Positions 7,742 through 17,196 are shown, counted from the first letter of the stretch. The stretch: DNA of 34,880 bases from Pseudonocardia sp. (GCF_025965585.1 NZ_JAOPWR010000372.1:1-34880), one strand, 5' to 3'. Program-made: numbers and translations. Notes: a model not told the origin generated them from the sequence alone.

Positions 7742-9322
7742 ATGAGCACCCAGACTTCTGCGATCGACAGCGACGTGATCGCGGCGCCGACCGGCTCCGT
7801 CCCGGCCGAGATCGACTTGGCGGCGTTGCTGGAACGCCGGGCACGTGTTTCGGCGGAACGCCCTGCCGTCACCTTCCACGGGGTGACGCGCACGTTCTCC
7901 GAGGTCTACGACCGGGTCCGGCGCCTGGCCGAGGTGTTGCGGCGGGGCGGAGTGGGCAAGGGCGACCGCGTCGCGTATCTCGGCCTGAACGACCCGGCGA
8001 TCCTGGAGTCGCTGTTCGCGGCGGCCAGCCTGGGCGCTGTTCTCGTCCCCTTGAACTTCCGTCTCGCGGGCCCTGAGCTCGCCTACGCGATCACCCACTC
8101 CGACGTCCACACCGTCCTGGCCGACCAGCTGCAGACCGCGGCGATCGACGGAGTCCGCGACCAGCTGCCGGCGCGCAGGTTCATCCGCGTCGCCTCGGGC
8201 GAGCCCGTGCCGGGCTGGGAGGAGGGCGAGGAGCTGATCGCCGCCACGAGCTGCCTGACCGAGCGCGTGCCGGTGCAGCCCGACGACCCGGCGCTGATCA
8301 TGTACACGTCGGGGACGACCGGACGTTCCAAAGGCGCCGTGCTGACCCATGGGAACCTGTGGTGGCACAACATCGGCGTGGTGCTGGCTCTCGACATCGC
8401 CTACGACGACGTCTCCATGGTCTGCGCGCCCATGTTCCACATCGGGGCACTGAACGTGACGACGATCGCGACGTGGATCAAGGGCGGTCGGCTGGTGATC
8501 CACCAGGGCTTCGAGGCACAAGCGGTGCTCGACGACCTAGAGCGCGAGCGGGTCACGACGATGTTCGGCGTCCCGGTGATGTGCGAAGCGCTCTCGGCGC
8601 TGCCCGGGTTCGAGGTCGCGGATCTATCGACCCTGCGGCTGATCATCACCGGTGGTGCACCGGTCCCCGTGGGCTTGATCCGTCGCTTCCAGGATCGCCA
8701 CGTCGAGCTGGCCCAGGGTTACGGTCTGACCGAGGCCGCGCCGGTCGCCTCCTTCCTCACGGCGGAGAACGCGCTGCGGAAGATCGGCTCAGCGGGGCGA
8801 CCGCTGTTGTTGTGCGATCTCCGCGTCGTCGACGCAACTGGTACACCGGTGCCGCCGGGTATCGACGGCGAGATCGAGGTCCGCGGCCCGAGCGTGACAC
8901 CCGGATACTTCCGGGACCCCGACGCGACGAATTCGGCTTTCAACGGCCAGTGGCTGCGCACCGGAGACGGCGGCCATCTCGACGAGGAAGGCTTCGTCTT
9001 CATCGCCGACCGGATCAAGGACATGATCATCACCGGCGGTGAGAACGTCTACCCCGCCGAGGTCGAAGAGGCGCTGTTCGACCACCCCGCCGTTGCTGAG
9101 GTCGCGGTCATCGGCACGCCCGACCCCCGGTGGGGCGAGCGGGTCTGCGCGGTCGTCGTCACGGCGCCCCATGCCACGGTGGATCTCGAACAGCTCCGGG
9201 AGTACGCCGCGCGGCGTATCGGCCGCTACAAGCTGCCGCTGCAACTCGAGATCCTCGACGCCCTTCCCCGCAACGCCACGGGAAAGGTCCTCAAGACCGA
9301 GCTACGTAGGCTGTACAGATAG
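7742..9322 (+). CDS. Acyl-CoA synthetase (FadD-like AMP-binding ligase)
   Basis: A 526-residue ligase of the medium/long-chain acyl-CoA synthetase type. The P-loop is YTSGTTGRSKG at residues 188-198. MFHIGALNV, GGAPVP, QGYGLTEAAP and the hinge RTGDGGHLDEEGF follow. The A8 region is DRIKDMIITGGENVYPAEVE and the catalytic lysine is Lys515 in NATGKVLK. All elements of a functional adenylate-forming enzyme are present. It is a single gene between two minus-strand units, with no obvious Shine-Dalgarno sequence. It differs from the ligase at 3872 in the P-loop, so the two probably activate different acids, for example the imported or oxidised substrate and a later intermediate. Its CCCCAC upstream box, shared with the P450 and aldehyde dehydrogenase, ties it to the locus. 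Confidence 0.93.
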   Translation: MSTQTSAIDSDVIAAPTGSVPAEIDLAALLERRARVSAERPAVTFHGVTRTFSEVYDRVRRLAEVLRRGGVGKGDRVAYLGLNDPAILESLFAAASLGAVLVPLNFRLAGPELAYAITHSDVHTVLADQLQTAAIDGVRDQLPARRFIRVASGEPVPGWEEGEELIAATSCLTERVPVQPDDPALIMYTSGTTGRSKGAVLTHGNLWWHNIGVVLALDIAYDDVSMVCAPMFHIGALNVTTIATWIKGGRLVIHQGFEAQAVLDDLERERVTTMFGVPVMCEALSALPGFEVADLSTLRLIITGGAPVPVGLIRRFQDRHVELAQGYGLTEAAPVASFLTAENALRKIGSAGRPLLLCDLRVVDATGTPVPPGIDGEIEVRGPSVTPGYFRDPDATNSAFNGQWLRTGDGGHLDEEGFVFIADRIKDMIITGGENVYPAEVEEALFDHPAVAEVAVIGTPDPRWGERVCAVVVTAPHATVDLEQLREYAARRIGRYKLPLQLEILDALPRNATGKVLKTELRRLYR

Positions 9323-9332
9323 CACGCGCGGC

Positions 9333-10148
9333 TCACCGCCTGCTGCGGGCGAAGCGGGCCACGGCGTCGGACCGATTGACGGCACCGCTGACCCGCAGCA
9401 CCGCGCGCACATGGCTCTTCACCGTCGGCACGGCCAGCACGAGCCGCTCCGCGATCTCGGCGTTCGACAGCCCCTTCACCATGAGATCCCGGACTTCGCG
9501 CTGCCGCGCCGTGAGCCGTCCGTTCAGATCTGACGAGGTCGTCCCGGGGCCCGGAGCGGTCGTTGTGCTCCACAGGACGAGTGGACTGTCGACCAGCTCG
9601 AGTGGGCGCTCCGTGAAATCGGCGAGTCCGTTGAGCAGCCGGGCCAGAACGTGCTGCTGCTCCTGCGCCCGCTGCCGCATACCGAGGAAGGCGAACATGG
9701 AGCCGAGCGCGCTCGCGTACGCCTCGACGATCTCAGGGGCGATATCCTCGGCCCCCACCACGTGTAGCAGGCCGACGATCCGGCCGGAGGAGGTGACGGC
9801 CGCGACGACGAACCTGCGTCCGTCGGGGGCCGGATCCCGCATGCCCGACCGTCCGGAACGGATCACCTGCTGTTCCACAGCAGCGGCGTCCTCCACGTTC
9901 ACCGGGCCCGAAGGGAGAGCGTCGTCGGCTTCGAGAAGCTCGACCTCTCCCGCCCTTAGCCAGGGCACCCACACATCGTTCGTGACCTGCCCGAGCGCGG
10001 CGGCGTCGGCATCGCATCCCGCGACGGCCAGCGCCCCTGCACAGCTGACGAGCTCATCGACATCGCGGCATGCCCGCAGATCTGCCAGCACCGCATCCAG
10101 GGTGTCCCAGTGCGGCCGGCCGGACGGCACGCTGCCAGCCTCGTTCAC
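9333..10148 (-). CDS. LuxR-family transcriptional regulator, GAF-like N-terminus
   Basis: A 271-residue regulator beginning with GTG at 10148, overlapping the stop of the preceding regulator by four bases (GTGA). The C-terminal HTH (about 205-265) reads LTARQREVRDLMVKGLSNAE then VKSHVRAVL, a LuxR/NarL four-helix domain. The N-terminal 170 residues look like a small ligand-sensing domain (GAF-like; FVVAAVTSSGRIVGLLHVVG). No phospho-acceptor receiver domain is visible, so it is probably controlled by a bound ligand or partner protein. One recognition-helix region, LAVPTVKSHVRAVLRVSGAV, differs from the consensus of the two regulators upstream. It ends 10 bases from the convergent acyl-CoA synthetase, with no hairpin between. 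It is the last gene of the regulator operon. Confidence 0.88.
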   Translation of the reverse strand: MNEAGSVPSGRPHWDTLDAVLADLRACRDVDELVSCAGALAVAGCDADAAALGQVTNDVWVPWLRAGEVELLEADDALPSGPVNVEDAAAVEQQVIRSGRSGMRDPAPDGRRFVVAAVTSSGRIVGLLHVVGAEDIAPEIVEAYASALGSMFAFLGMRQRAQEQQHVLARLLNGLADFTERPLELVDSPLVLWSTTTAPGPGTTSSDLNGRLTARQREVRDLMVKGLSNAEIAERLVLAVPTVKSHVRAVLRVSGAVNRSDAVARFARSRR

Positions 10149-11052
10149 CTGACGCCCTTCCTGATGGCGAGGTACCTGGCCACCGCGGCGCCCCGCGTGG
10201 TGACCCGGAGTTTGCGCAGCACGCTGCGCATGTGGGTCTTCACGGTCTCCTCCGACAGGGACAACCGCTGCGCGATGACCCGGTTGGTGGCACCGTCGGC
10301 GACGTGGCCGAGAATCTCCCGCTCCCGCACGCTGAGGAAGGCATCCACGTGGATGGCCGCTTCGGCGTCCGGGCGCGCAAGATCCGGCCCGTCCACGGCG
10401 ATCGGGAGACCGGGGGTCGCCGAGCCGAGCAGGGTGAGTGCCTCGACGGCCCGCTCCAGCTCGCCCGCGGCGCGCCTTCCCCGCTCAGCCACCCGCTCGC
10501 TCCACTCCACCCGCTGGTAGACGACCGCCAGCTCGCCGGTGAAGGCCTGGATGTGCCGCCGGTCGTCGTCGTCGACCCGGCGTTCCTGCCCCACCCGGTC
10601 GGCGTGCATGAAACCGATGGTGCGCCCTCCGACAAGGATGGGCGCGGCGACGTATCCGGGGCTCCGGGCGACCTCGATGATCGGCTGGAACGCCCGGCTA
10701 CGGATGAGGGACTCGTCGACGAGCACCGCTGTCCGACGCCGAACCATGTCGGTCTCGGCCAACATGTTGGCGAGCGGGATCTCCGTATCGCTGTCGACAT
10801 AGGCCCGGAATGCCGGCGCCGCGGCATCCAGATCGTCGCGGGTGTGCAGCTGCAGCGGTACCCAGCGCGACCCGCGGACCGCGGAGAGCATCGCCCGGGT
10901 GAACCCGCACGCCTCGGCCAGCTCGCGCGGCGCTGAAGCCCGGACAAGCAGGGTCGACCCGGCCGCATCGAGACGCCCCAGGGCGTCGCGGATCCGAGCC
11001 CGGCACTCGACGAACGGATCCCTGGCCGCCAGCGGTTCCTCGACACGCCGTG

Positions 11053-11056
<4 letters not shown>
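10145..11056 (-). CDS. LuxR-family transcriptional regulator, GAF-like N-terminus
   Basis: A 303-residue protein with an N-terminal GAF-like sensor (YVAAPILVGGRTIGFMHADR, about 135-155) and a C-terminal LuxR HTH (LSVREREILGHVADGATNRV then ETVKTHMRSVLRKL). The same YxAAPxxVGRxxxGFxHAD block occurs in the 396-residue regulator upstream, so the two are paralogues. The ATG at 11056 overlaps the end of a tiny open frame (ATGA). Absence of a receiver domain suggests direct sensing of a small molecule through the GAF-like part. It is followed by a third regulator with a GTGA overlap, so both are translated together. Confidence 0.9.
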
Positions 11057-11384
<328 letters not shown>

Positions 11385-11415
11385 CCCACCCCTTCTGGTC
11401 GCGGCCCGGCGTCGG

Positions 11416-12606
11416 TCAGCCGCGGAAGTAGTGGCTCACCGCTGCTGCGCGGTTGGCCGCCCCGAGCTTGCGCAGTATGTGCTTCACGTGGGCCTTCACC
11501 GTGGCCTCGCTGATGAATAGGGACGAGGCTATCCGCGCGTTCGTGTCGCCGTCCGCCATCCGCTCGATGACCTCGCGTTCGCGAGCCGTCAGCACCTCGA
11601 TCACGGCTTCCCGGCCCGGCCTGACCGGGACGGTCGGAACGACCTCGGAACCGAGGCCCGTCGGTATCGTGGCCCGTCCGGGTGTGTGGTCCATCTCGGA
11701 GTCGAGCAGCTCGTCGACCATGTCGGTGACCGAGGCGCTGTAGGCGCTCACGGTCTGCCTGATCGACTGCAGGCGTTGGTGGTAGACGGCCCGCTCGAGG
11801 GCGAACCCGAGACATTCGGTGATCATGCCGAGCACGTCCCGGTCGAACCCGTCCACCGAGCCGGTCTGCAGACCGGTGTCGGCGTGCACGAACCCGACCA
11901 CGGCACGTCCGACGACGAACGGCGCGGCGATGTAGGCCTTGGTGCCTGTGACCTCGACCAGCTCACGATGGACCCGTGGGTTGTTCTGTGGGTCCGATAC
12001 CAGCATCGGGGATCGCCTGCGGACGAGTTCGGACTCCAGCAGCCCGCTGTCGATCCACCGTGGTGAGGCACTGCCCGCGGCGATGATCGCCTCGGCCAGC
12101 GCGGAGTCGCCGTCGACGTGTGCGGCGTCGGCGACCCAGCACCCGTCGTCGATCCGCGACACGAGGCACCGTCCGTAGCCGACTCTCGCGACCTCCGCGG
12201 GTGCCCTGGTGAGGATGTCGCCGACTCTGGTGGCGGATCGCAGCCGGTCGAGGACTCCGGTCACCGAGGGCGCCGCGGCCCCTCGCCGGGCGGTCTCCGC
12301 CTCACCGACCGCGGTGCGGCACCTGCCGACACGGGCCAGAACCGTGCAGAGTCGAGCCCGCTTCTCCACGTGCAAGGTCGGGTCGGCAAGGCTCTCGACC
12401 AGCGCGGCGCTCGCGATGTCGAGTGCGGACAGGATCGTGGCGGAGCCCGCGTCGAACCGGGCGGCGGGTACACAGTCCACGGCCGTCAGGGACTCGGCGA
12501 GCTGGAGAACGGTGCATGCGTTTCGGACCTCGTCGGCGACGGAGCCGGTCGCTCGTAGGAGCGGCGGTTCGGCCGGGCCGTGCGGTGTGCCGGTGGGCGT
12601 GTTCAT
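11416..12606 (-). CDS. LuxR-family transcriptional regulator, GAF-like sensor, 396 residues
   Basis: The largest of the regulators. An N-terminal helical region (1-115) precedes a GAF-like domain (about 120-290) with the block YIAAPFVVGRAVVGFVHADT. A linker follows, then the LuxR HTH at about 338-395 (LTAREREVIERMADGDTNAR then TVKAHVKHILRKLGAANRAA). That recognition region is identical over more than 20 residues to the partial regulator at 34653-34880. The start at 12606 is preceded by GGAGGAGATG-like purines. It is divergent from the P450 gene, the classic position of a pathway-specific activator. A CCCCAC box lies 91 bases upstream on its own strand, suggesting autoregulation. It probably heads the three-regulator operon. 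Confidence 0.92.
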   Translation of the reverse strand: MNTPTGTPHGPAEPPLLRATGSVADEVRNACTVLQLAESLTAVDCVPAARFDAGSATILSALDIASAALVESLADPTLHVEKRARLCTVLARVGRCRTAVGEAETARRGAAAPSVTGVLDRLRSATRVGDILTRAPAEVARVGYGRCLVSRIDDGCWVADAAHVDGDSALAEAIIAAGSASPRWIDSGLLESELVRRRSPMLVSDPQNNPRVHRELVEVTGTKAYIAAPFVVGRAVVGFVHADTGLQTGSVDGFDRDVLGMITECLGFALERAVYHQRLQSIRQTVSAYSASVTDMVDELLDSEMDHTPGRATIPTGLGSEVVPTVPVRPGREAVIEVLTAREREVIERMADGDTNARIASSLFISEATVKAHVKHILRKLGAANRAAAVSHYFRG

Positions 12607-12743
12607 CGCATCTCCTCCTCGAGCACGGTGACGTCACCCCGCAAACCACGGTGAGCGGCTCGATGCGGTCCGGTCCGTCAGTGACTCAGATCATAGGTGG
12701 GGCGGGGGCCAACGGGACATCACCCCGGTCGACGGTGCAACCA

Positions 12744-12755
12744 TGATAATTATCA
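12744..12755. promoter_or_regulatory. Perfect 12-bp palindrome TGATAATTATCA
   Basis: The sequence is its own reverse complement and lies midway in the LuxR/P450 divergent promoter. It is strikingly AT-rich for this genome, so a dimeric repressor or activator site, or overlapping -10 elements, is plausible. Confidence 0.5.
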
Positions 12756-12797
12756 GACCAATCTATGAGCCAGACGGCTACACCTCCGGCGGAGTAG

Positions 12798-12827
12798 CCG
12801 TGGGGATGAGGAACCTTCTCCCCACGG
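12798..12827. promoter_or_regulatory. Inverted repeat CCGTGGGGA-N12-TCCCCACGG
   Basis: Nine-base arms are perfectly complementary across a 12-base spacer. The right arm with its flank (CTCCCCACGGA) recurs upstream of the aldehyde dehydrogenase at 33006-33016, at nearly the same distance from the start codon. Likely operator for a dimeric regulator, probably one of the LuxR proteins. Confidence 0.55.
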
Positions 12828-12920
12828 ATGATGTGTGCTCCCTCCGCCGGTCGGATCATTGGGCCCCGAGAGTCCCACCGGTCGCACCGTTGCGACCCCG
12901 ACGGCCCGGAGGAACATGTC

Positions 12921-14252
12921 GTGACCACCATCCAGGAATCCGTCGATCGAGTCGTACCCGTCCCGGACAACGTGGTGCGGCAGATCGTCCTTCCCGAGGG
13001 CCACCGCGACGAGGTGCGGTTGTTCGAGGCCTACTCCTGGCTGCGGGAGCACAACCCGCTCGCCCAGGTGACCGTCGAGGGCTACGACCCGCTGTGGCTC
13101 GTCACCAAGCACGCCGACCTGATGGAGATCGAGCGCCAGCCGCATCTCTTCACCAACGGTGGAGCGGACGAGCCCGGCTCGCACAACCCGATCCTCGGGA
13201 ATCAGGCAGGTGACGCGTTCACCCAGAGCCTGACCGGCGGCAGTCTGCGCATCCTCGACGCGCTGCCCTACCTCGACCCGCCGGAGCACTCGACGGTCAA
13301 GGATGTGGCCAACGACTGGTTCCGGCCGGCGAACCTGAAGAAGTGGGAGGACCGGATCCGCGGGCTGGCTCAGGAGGCGATCGGCAAGTTCCTGCACAGC
13401 GGCGCGAACGACATCGACTTCGTCAAGCAGTTCAGCGTCTTCTACCCGCTGCATGTGGTGATGAGCCTCTTCGGGGTCCCGGAGGAGGACGAACCCCGGA
13501 TGATGGCGCTTACCCAGGAGTTCTTCGGAACCGCGGACCCGGACACCGCCCGCGCCGACGTCGAGCCGCTCACTCCGGAGGCCGCGGCACAGCAGTGGGC
13601 GGCGGCGATCGCGGACTTCTACGCCTACTTCGACACGCTGGTCGAGGCGCGCCGGGCGGAGCCGCGCGACGACCTCGCGACGATCATCGCGGTGGCGAAG
13701 GACGAGAACGGTGAGTACTTCCCCAAGACGTTCGCCTACGGCTGGTTCGTCGCGATCGCGACCGCCGGACACGACACGACGTCGAGCACCCTGGCCGGCA
13801 CGATCGAGGCGCTGGCCCAGCACCCCGACCAGCTCGCCGCGATCCAGAAGGACCCGGCGCGGATCCCGGACCTGGTCAACGAGGGCCTGCGCTGGGTCTC
13901 GCCGGTCAAGCACTTCATGCGGCGGGCGACGCAGGACTACGTGCTGCGCGGCCGGGAGATCAAGAAGGGCGACCGGTTGATGATGCTCTACCAGTCGGGC
14001 AACCGGGACGTGGACGTGTTCGACGAGCCCGACACTTTCGACAGCACCCGCAAGCCCAACAAGCACATCGCGTTCGGTTACGGGCCACACATGTGCATCG
14101 GGCAGCACCTGGCGAAGCTCGAGATGCGGATCATGTTCGAGGAGCTGCTGCCGCGGATCCGCTCGGTCGATGTCACCGGGCCGCGCAAGGTGCTGCAGAC
14201 CAACTTCGTCGGCGGCCTGCAGAACCTGCCGGTGCGGCTCGAGCTGACCTGA
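12921..14252 (+). CDS. Cytochrome P450, CYP108 (P450terp)-like
   Basis: A 443-residue soluble bacterial P450. The oxygen-binding I-helix is AGHDTTSS (282-289), the ExxR pair is Glu321/Arg324, and the haem ligand is Cys392 in [18 protein letters not shown]. The C-terminal half resembles P450terp as I recall it: [43 protein letters not shown], and a [16 protein letters not shown] end. CYP108 members hydroxylate the allylic or benzylic methyl of alpha-terpineol, p-cymene and related compounds. The GTG start at 12921 is preceded by GGAGGA at 12908-12913; the frame is open to 12828 but lacks a ribosome site there. Ferredoxin, ferredoxin reductase and alcohol dehydrogenase follow, giving a complete class I electron chain plus the next oxidation step. 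The substrate is inferred. Confidence 0.95.
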   Translation: MTTIQESVDRVVPVPDNVVRQIVLPEGHRDEVRLFEAYSWLREHNPLAQVTVEGYDPLWLVTKHADLMEIERQPHLFTNGGADEPGSHNPILGNQAGDAFTQSLTGGSLRILDALPYLDPPEHSTVKDVANDWFRPANLKKWEDRIRGLAQEAIGKFLHSGANDIDFVKQFSVFYPLHVVMSLFGVPEEDEPRMMALTQEFFGTADPDTARADVEPLTPEAAAQQWAAAIADFYAYFDTLVEARRAEPRDDLATIIAVAKDENGEYFPKTFAYGWFVAIATAGHDTTSSTLAGTIEALAQHPDQLAAIQKDPARIPDLVNEGLRWVSPVKHFMRRATQDYVLRGREIKKGDRLMMLYQSGNRDVDVFDEPDTFDSTRKPNKHIAFGYGPHMCIGQHLAKLEMRIMFEELLPRIRSVDVTGPRKVLQTNFVGGLQNLPVRLELT

Positions 14253-14375
14253 CCCACGCTCCGGCGGGGGTCGCGTCAACCTCGCCGGGGTGATAGTGGC
14301 CGGGCCCGTTCCCGCGACCTCTCGGCGGCGCGACACCTCATCGTTCCCTCGTCCCCGAACCCCTTCGGAGCTCCC

Positions 14376-14696
14376 ATGCCCATGGTCACCTATGTCGTCC
14401 CCGACGGATCGACACACGTCGTCGACGTCCCCGCCGGGCAGAGCGTGATGGACGGCTCGGTACGCAACAACCTGCCCGGGATCGTCGCCGAGTGCGGCGG
14501 TAGCTGCTCCTGCGCGACGTGCCACGTCCACCTCGACGAGGAGTTCGCCGACCTCTTCGACGAGGCGAGCGACGAGGAACGGGACCTCCTCGAATACGCC
14601 GAGGACCGATCTCCGCACTCGCGGCTGTCCTGCCAGCTGATCGTCCGCGCCGGCTGCGACGGTGTGCGCTTGACGGTCCCCGACAGCAACGGATGA
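14376..14696 (+). CDS. [2Fe-2S] ferredoxin (adrenodoxin/terpredoxin type)
   Basis: A 106-residue ferredoxin of the class I P450 partner type. The cluster cysteines follow the C-x5-C-x2-C-x36-C rule: Cys40, Cys46, Cys49 and Cys86, within AECGGSCSCATCHVHL and RLSCQL. Cys44 is an additional cysteine inside the binding loop. The acidic patch DEEFADLFDEASDEE (54-68) is where the reductase and P450 would dock. GGAG at 14367-14370 serves the ATG at 14376; an ATG at 14382 is less well spaced. It transfers electrons from the reductase encoded next to the P450 encoded before it. The 123-bp gap to the P450 gene contains no other gene. Confidence 0.96.
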   Translation: MPMVTYVVPDGSTHVVDVPAGQSVMDGSVRNNLPGIVAECGGSCSCATCHVHLDEEFADLFDEASDEERDLLEYAEDRSPHSRLSCQLIVRAGCDGVRLTVPDSNG

Positions 14697-15934
14697 CCCG
14701 CATGCCGACGGAGTCAGCCGCCCGCTCCCGGGTGGTCGTCGTGGGTGCCGGTCACGCTGCAATCACGCTGGCCGGCCTGCTCAGGCAGGCCGGCCACGTC
14801 GGGGAGATCGTGATGATGGGGGACGAGCTCGACCACCCCTACCAGCGGCCGCCGCTCTCCAAGAAGTTCTCCGACGGCAACCTGGAGCAGTGGCTGCGAC
14901 CACCGGAGTTCTACGGCGAGCAGGACATCACGCTCCGTCTCGGCGAACGGGTCCTGACGATCGACGTGCCACGGCAGCACATCGCCACGTCATCCGGCGA
15001 CGAACACCCCTATGACGTGCTCGTGCTTGCTACCGGCGCACGCTCCCGCCCGTTGCCCGTCCCCGGGATCGAACTGTCGGGTGTCGGCCACCTCCGGACG
15101 CTCGAGGACGCCCGCGTGCTGCGGAAGTGGGTCGCCGACGGACGGCGCCTGGTGATCGTCGGCGGCGGCTACATCGGTCTGGAGGTCGCCGCCGTCGTGC
15201 GTGCGCGAGGCGGTGAGGCGACAGTTCTCGAGCGGGAGGAGCGCGTCCTGGCCCGCGTGGCGAGTGCCGACCTGTCCGCGATCATGAGCGACCGGCACAC
15301 CACCGAAGGAACGTCGATCCGCACCGGCGTACACGTGACCGGATTCGAGGGTGCGGGGTGCGTGTCCCGAACCGTGCTGGCAGGCGGGGCGAGAATCGAC
15401 TGCGACGCGGTGCTCGTCGGCGTGGGTGCCGTGCCCAACGACGACCTGGCTGTCGAGGCCGGCTTGGACGTGGCACCCGGCGGTGGCGTGCTCGTCGACG
15501 GAGTCTGCCGCACGAGCGTGCCCTCGATCCTCGCCATCGGCGACGTGACCTCTCGGCCGTTGCCGGGCCTGGCCGCCACCCGACGGCTGGAGAGCATCCC
15601 CAGCGCTACCGAGCAGGCGCGGCAGGCGGTCGCCGCGATCCTCGCTACCGAGCCGCCCCCGCCTGAGACCCCGTGGTTCTGGTCCGACCAGTTCGATCTC
15701 AAGCTGAAGATCGCGGGAATCGTCCGACCGGGCTCTGAGATCGTGCTTCGCGGCACACCGGCCTCCGGGCGCTTCGCCCTGTTCCACCTGCACGACGACG
15801 TGGTGGTGGCTGTCGAGTCCGCCAACGCCTCGCCGGAGTTCATGGCCGGAAAGCGCTGGATCGGCTCCGGCAGCCGCGTGGACCCGAAGCGGCTCGCGGA
15901 TCCCGGTGTCGCCCTGCGCGACGCCGAGGTCTGA
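14693..15934 (+). CDS. FAD-dependent NAD(P)H-ferredoxin reductase
   Basis: A 413-residue reductase of the putidaredoxin/terpredoxin reductase family. The FAD-binding fold is VVVVGAGHAAITLAG (14-28), the NAD fold is VIVGGGYIGLEVAAVV (about 154-169) and the FAD pyrimidine motif is AIGDVTSRP. PYQRPPLSK is a typical FAD-contact stretch of this family. The ATG overlaps the ferredoxin stop (ATGA), so ferredoxin and reductase are made in step. The first fold has His-Ala where many homologues have another small residue pair (GxGHAAI rather than GxGxAGV), a mild variation. It supplies NAD(P)H electrons to the ferredoxin and so to the P450. Confidence 0.95.
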   Translation: MTRMPTESAARSRVVVVGAGHAAITLAGLLRQAGHVGEIVMMGDELDHPYQRPPLSKKFSDGNLEQWLRPPEFYGEQDITLRLGERVLTIDVPRQHIATSSGDEHPYDVLVLATGARSRPLPVPGIELSGVGHLRTLEDARVLRKWVADGRRLVIVGGGYIGLEVAAVVRARGGEATVLEREERVLARVASADLSAIMSDRHTTEGTSIRTGVHVTGFEGAGCVSRTVLAGGARIDCDAVLVGVGAVPNDDLAVEAGLDVAPGGGVLVDGVCRTSVPSILAIGDVTSRPLPGLAATRRLESIPSATEQARQAVAAILATEPPPPETPWFWSDQFDLKLKIAGIVRPGSEIVLRGTPASGRFALFHLHDDVVVAVESANASPEFMAGKRWIGSGSRVDPKRLADPGVALRDAEV

Positions 15935-16006
15935 TCTCCGGCGCTGATCCCCCCGAGCACCGATCCACAAGCCTCACTGCACACCCGACCCACCCAGGAG
16001 TTCCGA

Positions 16007-17125
16007 ATGAGAAGTCGCGGCGCTGTTCTCCGCCACGCTCCAGGCAAGTTCGAGATCGTCGACCTCGAGGTCGACGATCCCCGCCAGAACGAGATCCGTG
16101 TGAAGATGGTCGCCTCGGGGCTGTGCCACTCCGATGACCACATGGCCACCGGTGACCTGCCGGTCGCGTTGTACCCGGTGTGCGGGGGACACGAGGGCGC
16201 CGGCATCGTCGAGTCGGTGGGTCCCCACACGACGGGCTTCGTGCCGGGCGACAAGGTCGTCTTCTCGTTCCTGCCGGCCTGCGGCAAGTGTCGGTGGTGC
16301 TCCACCGGCCACCAGAACCTGTGTGACCTGGGCGCGCTCGCGCTCGTGGGTTCCCGCTGGGACGACCCGACGAGTTTCCGTCTGAAGCTCGACGACGGCA
16401 CGCCGGTCGCGCAAGCGCTGGGGATCTCGACGTTCTCCGAGTACACGACCGTCTCGGTGGACTCGGCGATCAAGGTGCCGGCGGACACACCACTGGAGCG
16501 GGCGTGCCTGCTCGGCTGCGCCGCGGGCACCGGATGGGGTTCGGCTGTGAACACCGGTGAGGTCAAGCCCGGCGACACGGTGATCATCATGGGTGTCGGT
16601 GGCATCGGATCGATGGCGGTGCAGGGTGCGGTGCACGCGGGAGCCGCGCAGGTGATCGCGGTGGACCCCGTGGCGTTCAAGCGGGAGACCGCCGAGGCGC
16701 TGGGCGCCACGCACTCCGTGCCGTCCATCGACGCGGCCACCGAACTCGCCCAGAGCTTCACCAACGGCCAGGGTGCGGATGTCGCGATCGTGACGGTCGG
16801 AGTGATCCACGGCGAGCACGTGGCGCAGGCTTTCGCGTCGGTCCGCAAGCAGGGCACGGTCGTGGTCACCGCACTCGGCAACGTCACCGAGGTGGGTATC
16901 CCCGTACCGCTTCTCGAACTGGTGCTCTTCGAGAAGAAGATCAAGGGGTCGCTGTTCGGGTCGTCCAGCCCGAACGCAGACATCCCCAGGCTGCTCGGCC
17001 TCTACCAGAGCGGGATGCTCAGGCTCGACGAGCTGATCACCACCGAGTACGGGCTCGACGACATCTCTCGTGGCTACGAGGACATGCACGCGGGCACGAA
17101 CATCCGCGGCGTCATCCGCTTCTGA
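16007..17125 (+). CDS. Zinc-dependent alcohol dehydrogenase (NDMA-dependent family)
   Basis: A 372-residue medium-chain dehydrogenase. Catalytic zinc ligands are Cys40 (SGLCHSD) and His62-Glu63 (GGHEG). Structural zinc cysteines are Cys92, Cys95, Cys98 and Cys106 (ACGKCRWCSTGHQNLC). The NAD fold is IIMGVGGIGSMAVQGA. Length and the VFSFLPACGKC and FGSSSPNADIPRLL stretches resemble the actinobacterial NDMA-dependent alcohol dehydrogenase family, which includes members with tightly bound NAD or mycofactocin-linked recycling. It has a good ribosome site (AGGAG before 16007). It follows the P450 reductase by 72 bases and probably oxidises the P450-made alcohol to an aldehyde, as the alcohol dehydrogenase of the terp operon does. 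Whether it needs mycofactocin cannot be told here. Confidence 0.93.
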   Translation: MRSRGAVLRHAPGKFEIVDLEVDDPRQNEIRVKMVASGLCHSDDHMATGDLPVALYPVCGGHEGAGIVESVGPHTTGFVPGDKVVFSFLPACGKCRWCSTGHQNLCDLGALALVGSRWDDPTSFRLKLDDGTPVAQALGISTFSEYTTVSVDSAIKVPADTPLERACLLGCAAGTGWGSAVNTGEVKPGDTVIIMGVGGIGSMAVQGAVHAGAAQVIAVDPVAFKRETAEALGATHSVPSIDAATELAQSFTNGQGADVAIVTVGVIHGEHVAQAFASVRKQGTVVVTALGNVTEVGIPVPLLELVLFEKKIKGSLFGSSSPNADIPRLLGLYQSGMLRLDELITTEYGLDDISRGYEDMHAGTNIRGVIRF

Positions 17126-17196
17126 TCGACCCGGTTCGCCGTCGCCCGATCGCGGGTGACCGTACGTCGTGACGTGACCCGCAGGAGGTGTCGACC

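Larger units (their letters stand above)
12607..12920. promoter_or_regulatory. Divergent promoter region between LuxR regulator and P450
   Basis: A 314-bp non-coding region driving the P450 cassette (+) and the regulator operon (-). It contains the perfect palindrome TGATAATTATCA (12744-12755), an AT-rich island in very GC-rich DNA. It also holds an imperfect hairpin GGCTA/TAGCC around CTCCG/CGGAG (12776-12799), the inverted repeat CCGTGGGGA / TCCCCACGG (12798-12827), and a minus-strand CCCCAC (12697-12702). These are candidate operators; the transcription starts are not determined. Confidence 0.7.

Noticed and set aside
12753-14762. Minus-strand open frame of 669 codons opposite the P450 and ferredoxin
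   Set aside because: Antisense shadow; the plus strand carries complete P450 and ferredoxin motifs and the minus translation shows no recognisable family.
15169-16983. Minus-strand open frame of 604 codons opposite the ferredoxin reductase and alcohol dehydrogenase
   Set aside because: Ser/Thr/Pro-rich antisense translation with no motif; both plus-strand genes have intact catalytic residues.
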